A stretch of 64,000 nucleotides of DNA from Clostridium_AM tanneri (GTDB lineage Bacteria > Bacillota > Clostridia > Clostridiales > Clostridiaceae), in NCBI RefSeq assembly GCF_033659955.1, contig NZ_JARUJP010000016.1, forward strand, positions 37,346-101,345, written 5' to 3'. This document shows, one piece after another, positions 1-7,850 of this stretch (position 1 is its first letter; every line of letters begins with the position of its first letter). The notes beneath the pieces are model-generated. The model made no database searches, was not told the DNA's origin, and saw nothing but the letters and a program-made list of their open reading frames with translations. The translations under genes were made by a program, and so were the position numbers.

Positions 1-1039
1 TAGAGGTTTCCTGAACATACTTATTAATTAAATCAGAACTATTTACAGCTTCATTTATTTCTCCTGACAAAGCATCCAGCTTTTCTGATCCCTTCTGTGC
101 ATTTCTTGCAAGCTCTGATGCACCTTGAGCCAGTTCCTCTACAGCCTTTGCTACTCCCTCTATTGATTGAGAGGTTTCTCCTATAACAATTGATAAGTCA
201 TCGGAATTTGTAGATACCTTCAGTGAATTTTCCTTAACCTTGTCCACAAGCTCCCTTAGGGACTTTCTCATGTTTGCTACTGCCATACCCATTACACCAA
301 ATTCATCTTTGTATTTATTTATTTCTTTTAAAGCTTCTCCATCGTATACTAAATCAAAGTCAGCTGTTTTATCTAAATAAGTGGTCATAAGCTTCATAGG
401 CTTTGTTATTCTATTGCTCATATAGATTGCGATGACAACTCCTGCTGTAACTACTGCTAAGAGAATAATAGGCAATATTAGCCTAGCTCTATTGTAAGCT
501 GCTTTATTTACAGCATTGGCTTTGTCTGCTTCTGACCGGCACAGCTCTACTAATTTACCAATGTCACTACCTAAAGCCTCAAACCTTTCCTTTGACTCTC
601 CATAAAGTAAGGCAACTGCCTCCTTAGTTTTCCTATCTCTGCTTAACTGTAAGCCTCTATTGCTTACCTCTATATATTTTTCATATTCTATTCTTATCTT
701 TGCTGTTAGGTCTCTTTCTTGCTGCAGCACACTGCTATCTTCATAATCCTTCAAAGCCTTTTCAAAGCTGCTTCTTAAATCCTTAAGCTCTCTTTCCGTT
801 TCTGCCATCAGCTTTTCATCCTCTGTTACAATATGTCTGTACTCTCTGATTCTATAGTCTGAATTAGCTGTATCCATAGTATGTGCCAAATCAATCCCAT
901 ACAGCCACACATCAGTAATTTCACTGGATTTATCCTTTACATTCTTAAGGGATGCAATAGAATAAAGACCGAAAAATAGTGAAATTAAAATTATAACCCC
1001 AAAGGATAAAATAAGCCTCTTTCTAATTGTAATTTTCAT
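1..1039 (-). CDS. Methyl-accepting chemotaxis protein, cut by window edge
   Basis: This is a transmembrane chemoreceptor that would signal to CheA/CheW; about 346 N-terminal residues are visible and the conserved signalling tip lies off the window. The translation starts MKITIRKRLI, has a first membrane helix at about residues 8-27, an extracytoplasmic helical sensor region (four-helix-bundle type) to about 185, a second membrane helix at about 188-208, then a HAMP domain and the beginning of the methyl-accepting coiled coil. The ATG at 1039 is preceded by a run of six G that fits a ribosome binding site. Ligand unknown. The gene downstream on the minus strand lies outside the window. Confidence 0.9.
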   Translation of the reverse strand, partial: MKITIRKRLILSFGVIILISLFFGLYSIASLKNVKDKSSEITDVWLYGIDLAHTMDTANSDYRIREYRHIVTEDEKLMAETERELKDLRSSFEKALKDYEDSSVLQQERDLTAKIRIEYEKYIEVSNRGLQLSRDRKTKEAVALLYGESKERFEALGSDIGKLVELCRSEADKANAVNKAAYNRARLILPIILLAVVTAGVVIAIYMSNRITKPMKLMTTYLDKTADFDLVYDGEALKEINKYKDEFGVMGMAVANMRKSLRELVDKVKENSLKVSTNSDDLSIVIGETSQSIEGVAKAVEELAQGASELARNAQKGSEKLDALSGEINEAVNSSDLINKYVQETS

Positions 1040-1135
1040 TTGAATCCCCCCAGTAATCCTTAGAATCTATTATTATCATTTTCTTCGCTACATAATATGA
1101 GCTTTAGGGGAATTAGTTCCGTGGAAAATACAAAT

Positions 1136-1518
1136 TTAACTATTTATTCTATAATTATTCTCCCTTCCCTCAATCTCCACAATATAGTCTTTGCACATCT
1201 CAATAATCCTGCTTCCTATCCCCTCATCAAAATATAAAAGTTCTTCTGGAGTAAACTCTGAGGACAGGATAATAGGCAGATTATTCATGTATCTGTAATT
1301 TACTATTTCAAAAATAATATTTATATCCGATTCATTAATCTTTCCCTTAAATAAATCATCGATAATTAGCACTTCTGCCAACCGGTATCTTTTAAGGGAA
1401 CTGGCATAGAACTCCTCATCTAAAATATTTTGTTTCAGTTTTAAAATCTCATCTCTGTAGGACATATAAACTACAGGAATACCTTTAGTTAAAAGGTTTA
1501 GACCTATTGCCACACTTA
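1136..1518 (-). CDS. DnaC-like helicase loader, 3' exon
   Basis: Downstream exon of a helicase loader interrupted by a group II intron. It carries the Walker B motif (VLIIDDLF) and the sensor region of a DnaC/IstB-type AAA+ ATPase, followed by a normal C-terminus. It has no start of its own: the first possible codon is a GTG at 1513 with no ribosome binding site. Joined to the exon at 3822-4341 after removal of 1519-3821, the reading frame closes exactly as GSGKTH-LSVAIGLN, giving a protein of about 300 residues, a usual loader length. That the correct frame and a family-like sequence are restored together is strong support for the junction. Confidence 0.85.
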
Positions 1519-1576
1519 ATAAGAATAGGTAAGAGCAGACTTCGACTTTACGTTAAGCCTCTCTTTTCCCCTCTTT

Positions 1577-1613
1577 CACACCGTACGTGAGACTTTCACC
1601 TCATACGGCGTTC
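1577..1613 (-). ncRNA. Group II intron domain V
   Basis: On the minus strand the segment contains CCGTATGAG, then GTGAAAG, then CTCACGTACGG, forming the highly conserved catalytic hairpin of bacterial group II introns. The AGC/CGC-type triad is present in the form ACGCC at its start. Domain VI follows at about 1520-1565. Confidence 0.85.
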
Positions 1614-1634
1614 TATCAATTAGATTATTTATTA

Positions 1635-2192
1635 TTAAGACATTAATTCACGATATTTAAGGATTTTCTCATTTTCTTCACTATCGCCTTCGATTCTACT
1701 TCTGCTATGAATCTTTTGATAGCATTTTTTACATACAGTCATAAGGTTTTTAACTTTGTTAACTTGATTTATTGGAAGTTTTTTTGTGATGTGATGAATT
1801 TTAACATTTTTCTTATTTGGATATAATCCACAAATTCTACATTTACCTTTATCTCTATTGAAAGCGTATGGTCTATTCATATGATATTCGAAATTGTTAA
1901 ATCTGTCTTTTTGTGCTCCATTTTTGCAACTAAGAATTATTGTTTGATTAAGGTGAATGTTTAGTTCCATGGCTCTTTCTTTTAATGGTCGCTTTTTCAT
2001 CCTCATAACATATTTAAGTCTACCCTCTTTACTATATGGAGTTTCATCCTGATTTTTCTGTGCTATCTTAGTCCATCTCACCATATTAATGTTTGTGATA
2101 GCAATTACTTCTCCTCTGACTTTAATAGAAGCCAGTTTTTCAGTATATTCTGAGTGAACAAGTTGAAGATTAGTGCTATCGCACGCTCGCAC
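1635..2192 (-). pseudogene. Intron-encoded protein, C-terminal part with HNH domain, out of frame
   Basis: This reading frame encodes the C-terminal part of a group II intron protein: a segment like those following the maturase domain (for example ETPYSKEGR), then an HNH endonuclease zinc motif CRICG...IHHI...CKKCYQKIH. It overlaps the reverse transcriptase frame at 2105-3100 by 88 bases but lies in another frame, and the only start is a GTG at 2192 without a convincing ribosome binding site. The thumb and X/maturase segment that should connect the two is missing, so this is best read as the displaced tail of one broken gene rather than an independent gene. Confidence 0.8.
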
Positions 2193-3100
2193 CCATTGAG
2201 TTTTTCTCCATTTTCCTTAGAATTTGTGAATACTACCCAATCATCTGCATATCTCACTATGAATACTTGCTTAAATCCTTTACGTTTTAAAGCATCATAT
2301 CTATGTTTGTTTCCAACTACTTTCATTTTTTTCTTTTCATAAAAGCTAGTTATAAACTCATCGAACTTAGTGAGATAAGCGTTAGCTAGTATTGGTGATA
2401 GTATTGAACCTTGTGGAGTACCTTTTCCATTAATCTCAGTTTCATTTACAATGCCGGCTTTTAGCATTTCCTTTATTATCATTAGAAGTCTTTTATCCCT
2501 AATTCCCATACTCCATAAAATATTTAGGAGTTTCCTATGGTTAACTTTATCAAAGAATTTAGATATATCACCTTCTATTACCCAATAAATGTTTACCCAT
2601 TTTGCAATATGTGAAACCCTTTCCAGTGCGTGAGCACTGCTTCGCATAGGCCTAAACCCATAGCTATGTTCAAAAAACTGTGCTTCTAAGATAGGTTCTA
2701 TAACCATTCTTATGCATTCTTGAATTATACGGTCTTCAATATTAGGTATACCCAACGGTCGTTTTTCTGTTTTACCAGGTTTAGGTATATATACTCTTCT
2801 AATTTTCCCAGCCTTATATTTACTGAGTTTGTTTGCTATCATTTCAACAACTTCGAAATATCCCATTTGAAGAATGTCATCAATTGTTTTTCCATTCTCA
2901 CCTGGAGTTTTACTTCCTTTGTTAGCTTTCATTTTATGGATTGCACTAATTATAACTTCATCGCATTTTATAATTTCAATTAAATCCTTGAACGATGGTT
3001 TTTTATTCAACTTAACTTTTTCTTTACTTATGCTGTACATTTTATCTAGTAATTCTCTAAGTTCTCCTTCACTTTTCGGAACTGTTAGTTGTTGTGCCAT
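2105..3100 (-). pseudogene. Group II intron reverse transcriptase, truncated
   Basis: N-terminal part of an intron-encoded reverse transcriptase. RT blocks are clear: RRVYIPKPG, RPLGIPNIEDRIIQE, HSYGFRP, GDISKFFD, GTPQGSILSPILAN and the catalytic YADD near residue 285. After ENGEKL the sequence departs from the family (NGCERAIAL...) and ends at 331 residues, where intact proteins of this class run to about 600. The thumb and maturase domain are lost through a deletion and frameshift near 2175-2200. The ATG at 3100 follows a GGGACGTGAT stretch. RT activity might persist, but maturase function should be lost. Confidence 0.85.
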
Positions 3101-3821
3101 TATATCACGTCCCTTCGGGGATAAATGGTTTTAATCAGTTATGCTCCTCGGCTTCCTAACGTTGCGTATGTCTTAATAAACTTTTCTTCTAATTGACTAT
3201 GCCCCTTCGCTCCATAAGAATTACCTTACTTCCTCACTACTACTGGCTGCTGCCATCCGGATTCAACAGTCATTTCCTACTGTTTAGGAATATCAACTCT
3301 TATCAGTTTTAGCACTTCCTTCCGAACTTCAATTGTTCCTCATATCTTAGCTTTACATATATTACTTTAGGTTCCCTCTTTAACCCGTCAGTCTCTTCTA
3401 ACCCATAGTTGGGGGGCTTTGAAGATAAGTCCTCACCAGACTTTTCCTCAGCTATGCCACCATAGCCTTGGCGACTGAAACTCTCTAGGAGTTTAGATTC
3501 TTGATTTCGAATTCTATGGCAAGTCTCGAGCCGTTAACTCAAGGGTTCGTCGGTTCTCTCAGAACATCCTAACCATGGTAATTTTATAGCCCCCCGATTA
3601 CTTCTCTTAACCACTTCTCAGGTCCGATTTTCACCGCCTTCACCGAACTTCATACAATATATTGATAAGATATATCGCATGTCGGAGTCTTAGGGCATGC
3701 CTTCCAACATTAAGACATCATAGGAATTTCACCTAATTATTCAGATATGAAGTTAGACTGCTTCGCAGTCCTCTAGTTTTATTGCATATTTCTATGCAGA
3801 TTGTCTAGAAACAATTCGTAC

Positions 3822-4341
3822 AGTGGGTTTTTCCACTACCAACCTGTCCTAAAAAAGCTATGCTTCCTCTTCTGGTTCTCCTTATATTGTTAAATTTCTG
3901 ATAATAGCTTATAGCTGCAGCTCTAGCCTTTTCTGTAGCAGTATTATAAGGCTTGTAACTACTGATGGTTAGTCTGCTTTTTTCCCTTTCTATGCCGGAG
4001 TTCTTCCAAAGCAAAGCGGCTTTGTCCAACTCTCTACATTTGCAGAAGGTTATTGTATCTTGTAAGCTAGGGTTATGCTTTATAATAAAGCCCTTCCCTC
4101 CACAAAGAGAACAGCTGCTTGAGAATGTACCACTGTTATCTGCCTGTGGATGCAGCTTATCTTTAGAGCTGCAGGCTTCAGTCTTTTTATTTTCTTCCTC
4201 TCTAAATGATTCCTTCCAACTGTCCCCAATATGAGATTTTTGGTTCTGGCGCTTTATAGCCCGCCCATTTTCCTTTGTCTTTTGGCGAAGCCTTTGAATT
4301 ATAGCCTCTATATTCTCCATTGAACCCTTTATATCTTTCAT
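3822..4341 (-). CDS. DnaC-like helicase loader, 5' exon
   Basis: Upstream exon of a replicative helicase loader. Residues 77-102 form a CxxC...CxC zinc-binding motif typical of phage and Gram-positive DnaC proteins, and the Walker A motif GQVGSGKT ends at residue 172. Translation otherwise runs into the intron and stops after GKTHCTNCF. The exon ends after the first base of codon 174, completed by TA from the downstream exon. The start may be the ATG at 4341 or at 4320 (MENIEA); either overlaps the dnaD-like gene by more than 100 bases, so expression is probably coupled. Without splicing the ATPase would be a non-functional fragment. Confidence 0.85.
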
Positions 4342-5167
4342 CTTTCCTGCCCTCCCTATATTTTTTATAATCTATAATAAGCTTTTCAGCCTCTTCTTTA
4401 GTCTTTATTCCCCTGTCCAGCCAGTTATATAAAACCTTCTCCACATATCTCAGATTTCTTGCATTACCTTCAATGGACTGCTTTAAAGCTAATATAATAA
4501 GCTCAGAATCCTTAATTTCATCCCACAAGGATTTTATTCTTTCTAACTCGTAGCCGCTAGGAAGTCTAAAATTTTTGCTGTAAAAGTCTATTACCTTTCC
4601 CAGCCCCCTTGGCTTGTCCTTTTCTTCTTCATTATCCTCTGCAGTAGTTTTAGAGTTAGTTTCTGGTATTGGTTGGTTAGAATTTACCTCCTCCATGGAT
4701 ATATTTAAACCACTCCTTGGTTCCTTTGTATCTATCCTAGTATCCTTTTCATTCCTACTACCATTTTCACTTATTGTATTCCCACTTTCATATTCTTCAC
4801 TACTTTCCTTCTCTAGCTCTGGCTTATTTTTGCCCTCTTCATATAAATTATGAAGAAGTTCGTAATCTATGGTATACCACTTTGTTTTATCAATTTTAGA
4901 CTTATTAAAATTACCGCTTTTGACTATACCTAAAGCCTCCAGTTTTCTTATGACTTTTTTTATAGTACATACAGATAAAAAACAAATCTGCTGCTGCCAA
5001 TCCTTGTAGCTGTTATAAACCCAAGGTATTCCATTGATTATATTCTTCTTTTTATCTAGCCAATAGTGGATTTGGTTTAGTATTATAGCCTCGTTAACTC
5101 CTATGAGTTTTGCAAGCCTTGGTTGAAAAACCATTAGGTTATCCTCTTTAATTAGTACACTATTCAA
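4202..5167 (-). CDS. DnaD-like phage replisome organiser
   Basis: Predicted replication-initiation protein of 321 residues. The N-terminal winged-helix part (FQPRLAKLIGVNEAIILNQI...; about residues 10-105) is of the phage replisome-organiser type. A charged, low-complexity linker (about 110-190) and a DnaB_2/DnaD C-terminal domain (about 190-260, VIDFYSKNF...YVEKVLYNW) follow. Such proteins bind origin DNA and help the DnaC-like loader place the replicative helicase. The loader gene lies immediately downstream and overlaps its 3' end. The pairing and domain type suggest a prophage or other integrated replication module rather than the housekeeping dnaD. Confidence 0.85.
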   Translation of the reverse strand: MNSVLIKEDNLMVFQPRLAKLIGVNEAIILNQIHYWLDKKKNIINGIPWVYNSYKDWQQQICFLSVCTIKKVIRKLEALGIVKSGNFNKSKIDKTKWYTIDYELLHNLYEEGKNKPELEKESSEEYESGNTISENGSRNEKDTRIDTKEPRSGLNISMEEVNSNQPIPETNSKTTAEDNEEEKDKPRGLGKVIDFYSKNFRLPSGYELERIKSLWDEIKDSELIILALKQSIEGNARNLRYVEKVLYNWLDRGIKTKEEAEKLIIDYKKYREGRKDERYKGFNGEYRGYNSKASPKDKGKWAGYKAPEPKISYWGQLEGII

Positions 5168-5258
5168 AATCTACCCCTCCTATAAAATGAAACTAAGAAT
5201 TTAGAGATACTATAGAAAGACAGAGAATCTAGCTCTCTTTTCTTATCTCAGTGGTATT

Positions 5259-5855
5259 TTACTTGTATTCTAGAAAAAAATATCTTTTTAGCTTCTCCAT
5301 AGCCCTACCTTTTCTCTGAGCAGCTAAGTTAGCACTTATCCCCTTTAGTTCTGAATACTCCTTTAAGGACCTGTTTTCAAAATAAAACCATTGAATAATT
5401 TCTCTATCCTTTTCAGGAAGCTTACTCATGACTTTTCTTAGAAGGATTATCTGTTCCTTTAGAACTACCTCCTCCTCTATATCCTCTTCTGAGGCCAGCA
5501 TTTCTATAAATTCCTTTCCTTCCTCTGTTACATTGTTTAAACTGCACTTGAATTTTTCATCCCATCTTTTCCCTATGATCTTTCTTAATTCTTCATTAAA
5601 GGCATTTTTAATTACAATAACAGCAAAAGCTGTAAAGACAGCACCTCTTTCTAATTGAAATCTCTTAACTGCTTTTACCAGTGCAATAACCCCTATTTGT
5701 ATCAAATCCTCTGTTTCGTATCCGTTTATATAAATACTTCTAGCAATTTTTATAATGTAAGGCTTGTATATTTTCACTATTTCTTCTAAAGCATTTTTGT
5801 CATTCCTTTGAGCCTTCTGAATCAAATTATTTACATCCTTCTTATATATGATCAC
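5259..5855 (-). CDS. Sigma-70 family RNA polymerase sigma factor
   Basis: Alternative sigma factor of 198 residues. Region 2 (about residues 25-95) includes the core-binding segment ETEDLIQIGVIALVKAV and a following -10-binding helix; region 4 (about 140-190) has a helix-turn-helix with LKEYSELKGISANLAAQRK. There is no region 1 or 3, as in group 4/5 factors such as the TcdR/BotR type, but the similarity is not specific enough to name a regulon. It lies 69 bases downstream of a second sigma-like gene and upstream of the dnaD-like gene, all on one strand, so they may be co-transcribed. Confidence 0.85.
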   Translation of the reverse strand: MIIYKKDVNNLIQKAQRNDKNALEEIVKIYKPYIIKIARSIYINGYETEDLIQIGVIALVKAVKRFQLERGAVFTAFAVIVIKNAFNEELRKIIGKRWDEKFKCSLNNVTEEGKEFIEMLASEEDIEEEVVLKEQIILLRKVMSKLPEKDREIIQWFYFENRSLKEYSELKGISANLAAQRKGRAMEKLKRYFFLEYK

Positions 5856-5924
5856 CCCAACCTTTCAAAACTTATTTTTTTCAGCTAAGCTTATTTAGTG
5901 AGCTTATGTGGCTCAAGTTTCACT

Positions 5925-6542
5925 TCACAAACTAAAAAGATTCATTTCATTTAATTTTTTATCCCGTACATACTTAATCATCTTCTTTAAGGCTCTGCTT
6001 TCATGAGATCTTACAGTGTTTGCTGTACAATTATTTTTATCTGCATATTCTTCTATACTTTCTATATCTTTTATTCTTCTTATTATTGCTTTCTTTTCAG
6101 ACTTTGTTAGAACAGAAAAAATCTCCTCATATATTTGATTTTTAATTGTTCTGTTTACTACATAGTTGGCAACATCACCATTATCCCAAAGGTAGTTGCA
6201 GGCACCGCTAATTCCTAGTGCTTCATTTAGTGATACGCATATATATTTACTCTTTATATAGTCCCTGCAAAAAGTCTTGCAGGTGTTTTTTATGCATTTA
6301 TTTATATAACTACAAAAAACTCTTCTATTTGTTCCTGGAAAAGTCTTTGCTGCATTTAGCACTTTTTCTTGAATTAGAACTAAATAATCATCAAGGTATT
6401 TATTTCCATGAAACTTTCCTATTGACTGAAAGTATTCATTTATTGCATAACCCATAAACATATTGTTTAGTTCTAATAAGGCTTCTTCCTTCATGTTCCT
6501 TACATCTTTTAAGAATGATATGTTCTTCTCCTTACAATCCAT
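5925..6542 (-). CDS. Divergent sigma-70-like protein
   Basis: A protein of about 205 residues with a weak region 2 (about 30-110, Cys-rich: CSYINKCIKNTCKTFC) and a clear region 4 helix-turn-helix near the C-terminus (IESIEEYADKNNCTANTVR then SHESRALKKM). The ATG at 6542 is preceded by GGGGTA; an upstream in-frame ATG at 6557 is also possible. It stands directly before another sigma factor gene and close to a DUF1659/DUF2922/YvrJ cluster. In Bacillus subtilis yvrJ also neighbours a two-part sigma factor (SigO/RsoA), so partnership between the two sigma-like proteins here is conceivable but is inference. Confidence 0.7.
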   Translation of the reverse strand: MDCKEKNISFLKDVRNMKEEALLELNNMFMGYAINEYFQSIGKFHGNKYLDDYLVLIQEKVLNAAKTFPGTNRRVFCSYINKCIKNTCKTFCRDYIKSKYICVSLNEALGISGACNYLWDNGDVANYVVNRTIKNQIYEEIFSVLTKSEKKAIIRRIKDIESIEEYADKNNCTANTVRSHESRALKKMIKYVRDKKLNEMNLFSL

Positions 6543-6557
6543 TACCCCATCCCCCAT

Positions 6558-6811
6558 TTACTATGATATTTTCAGACCTTGTCTGAGAAAATTAGGCTTT
6601 TATGAACTATAATGACCGCATAAATACATTCTTAATTCTTTATGCATAATACATACTCATTTTTCGCTAAATTTGTTGAGATTTTCCTGTGATTTTTTTC
6701 TGTCATTTAAAGACAATTTCCCTAAATTTACTTGTGTTAGTGTAGTTTATTCTCATTTCTGGGGTATATTATTTCTGCTTTCATATTTCTTTTAAAAAAT
6801 TGCAAAAAATA
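6558..6811. other. AT-rich non-coding gap
   Basis: No ORF or strong motif found. It presumably holds the promoter of the minus-strand sigma-like gene; no consensus pair stood out. Confidence 0.5.
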
Positions 6812-6852
6812 AAAATGGAACAGAGTTTTACCTAAAAATTCTGTCCCATTTT
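6812..6852 (-). terminator. Terminator after yvrJ
   Basis: Inverted repeat AAAATGG(G)ACAGA...TCTGTTCCATTTT with a T-rich tail on the minus strand, located 43 bases after the yvrJ stop. Confidence 0.75.
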
Positions 6853-6894
6853 CGTATATTTTTATTTTCAACTATATAGGTAATAGCAGTAAAA

Positions 6895-7056
6895 TTATCC
6901 GTTCCAAGAGTTTAAATTTTGCCTTATGGTAATAGAAAGATCATTTATACTTAAAGTAAGTGCTTCAAGTTTGCTTTCAAATCTAACTAATAGATAAACG
7001 GATACCGCTATAGGAAATCCTAAGTTGCCTATAGTTGTTAAAAGTTCTGCACTCAT
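6895..7056 (-). CDS. yvrJ: YvrJ family small protein
   Basis: A 53-residue protein starting MSAELLTTIGNLGFPIAVSV and ending SWNG. It fits the YvrJ family: a short hydrophobic helix (about residues 6-25) followed by an amphipathic segment with LEALT and an INDL motif. The ATG at 7056 has the ribosome binding site AGGAGTG just upstream. It is the third gene of the DUF1659-DUF2922-YvrJ group, a recurring trio in Bacillus and Clostridium whose function is unknown. A hairpin lies between it and DUF2922, so its level may differ from that of the two upstream genes. Confidence 0.85.
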   Translation of the reverse strand: MSAELLTTIGNLGFPIAVSVYLLVRFESKLEALTLSINDLSITIRQNLNSWNG

Positions 7057-7096
7057 CTAATCACTCCTTTTTTATTTAATAATTTCTCTATAGAAT

Positions 7097-7126
7097 AAAG
7101 CAGCTAACTTTCTAGCTAGCTGCTTT
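7097..7126 (-). terminator. Hairpin between DUF2922 and yvrJ
   Basis: AAAGCAGCTAGCTAGAAAGTTAGCTGCTTT on the minus strand forms a strong stem followed by a moderately T-rich stretch. It could be a partial terminator that lowers yvrJ expression. Confidence 0.65.
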
Positions 7127-7141
7127 ACTTATTACTTAATA

Positions 7142-7360
7142 TTATTTAACTTTAAGCTCAGTAGTACTTCTATCAACTAGCTCCGCTGAGTCTATAAGTT
7201 TTAAATCCCCACCAGTGGATGTGAAGATATTTCTAGCAATTATGACATCCATAGCAGCCTTTACCTCAAGGTCTGTTAGATCCTCTCTAACGTTGTTAAC
7301 TCTTACTGCCGTCTTTTTTCCTTCCTCATTTAAAAAATTCATTACTAGAGTTTTACTCAT
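7142..7360 (-). CDS. DUF2922 family protein
   Basis: A 72-residue protein (MSKTLVMNFLNEEGKKTAVR...) matching the DUF2922 pattern: an N-terminal beta segment with LVMNF, a central LTDLEVKAAMDVIIARNIF helix and a C-terminal AELVDRSTTELKV strand. The ATG at 7360 has AAGGATG upstream. It lies 70 bases after the DUF1659 gene and 85 bases before yvrJ. DUF1659 and DUF2922 look distantly related to each other (similar length, strand-helix-strand order), which may reflect an old duplication. No biochemical function is established. Confidence 0.88.
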   Translation of the reverse strand: MSKTLVMNFLNEEGKKTAVRVNNVREDLTDLEVKAAMDVIIARNIFTSTGGDLKLIDSAELVDRSTTELKVK

Positions 7361-7430
7361 GGCATCCTTCCCCCTTTTTACTTAGTTTGCAGTGACTTAG
7401 TATAAATGATTTTTTGTTACTGTCAAGGAA

Positions 7431-7655
7431 CTATCGATTAGTTATTACACTTTGATCTTCCCTTAAAACTTGATCTAAAGTCTTACCTATAAGCTTTTCA
7501 ACTTCCTTTGCTACATCAAATAAATCCTGTTCTGCAGCAGAGACTTTAGCCTTTGAAAAACTCTGACTTTTTATAATGTCCTTTCCCTTTGAATCCACCC
7601 CGTCAATGTACTTAATTATTAATGTAGTACTTAATTTTGTTGCTGTTGCAGCCAT
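7431..7655 (-). CDS. DUF1659 family protein
   Basis: A 74-residue protein (MAATATKLSTTLIIKYIDG...). The sequence fits DUF1659: N-terminal strand TLIIKY, a SQSFSKAKVSAAEQDLFDVA segment and a C-terminal REDQSVITN strand. The start is taken at 7655 because AAAGGAG lies nine bases upstream; an in-frame TTG at 7664 overlaps that site. It is the first gene of the trio with DUF2922 and YvrJ. The upstream region is shared with a divergent chemoreceptor gene. Function unknown. Confidence 0.88.
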   Translation of the reverse strand: MAATATKLSTTLIIKYIDGVDSKGKDIIKSQSFSKAKVSAAEQDLFDVAKEVEKLIGKTLDQVLREDQSVITNR

Positions 7656-7850
7656 ATTTACCAACTCCTTTCACCTAATATATACCGATATTTTTAGAAA
7701 AGGTGACAGAGCTTTTTTAATTTTCAGAACAATGTGCCTATGATTTCTCTTTAAAATCTATATATTGCCAAGTAATAGTAACACTTATATAATAATATGA
7801 GGAAAGATAAAAAACTGCTAAAATACAGTACTTATGGAGGAATATTAATA

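Larger units (their letters stand above)
1519..3821 (-). mobile_element. Group II intron inserted in the helicase loader gene
   Basis: The intron runs on the minus strand from 3821 (5' end GTACG, close to the GUGYG consensus) to 1519 (3' end AT). Its 3' part has a typical domain V hairpin with a GAAA loop (1577-1613) and a domain VI stem, ending ...CCTATTCTTAT. An intron-encoded reverse transcriptase region lies in domain IV (1635-3100), and about 700 bases before it (3101-3821) have no ORF and would be domains I-III. The flanking coding sequence is restored in frame when these 2303 bases are removed. Exact ends could shift by one base because T occurs on both sides. Confidence 0.88.

Noticed and set aside
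2154..3134. Several plus-strand frames opposite the reverse transcriptase
   Set aside because: They are mirror frames of the clearly homologous minus-strand gene.
4202..5167. Housekeeping chromosomal dnaD
   Set aside because: The N-terminal domain is of the phage replisome-organiser type and differs from the clostridial housekeeping DnaD start.
7683..7690. CCGATAT resembling a flagellar sigma (SigD) -10 element before the chemoreceptor
   Set aside because: No TAAA -35 at the needed distance, and the site is more than 150 bases from the start codon.
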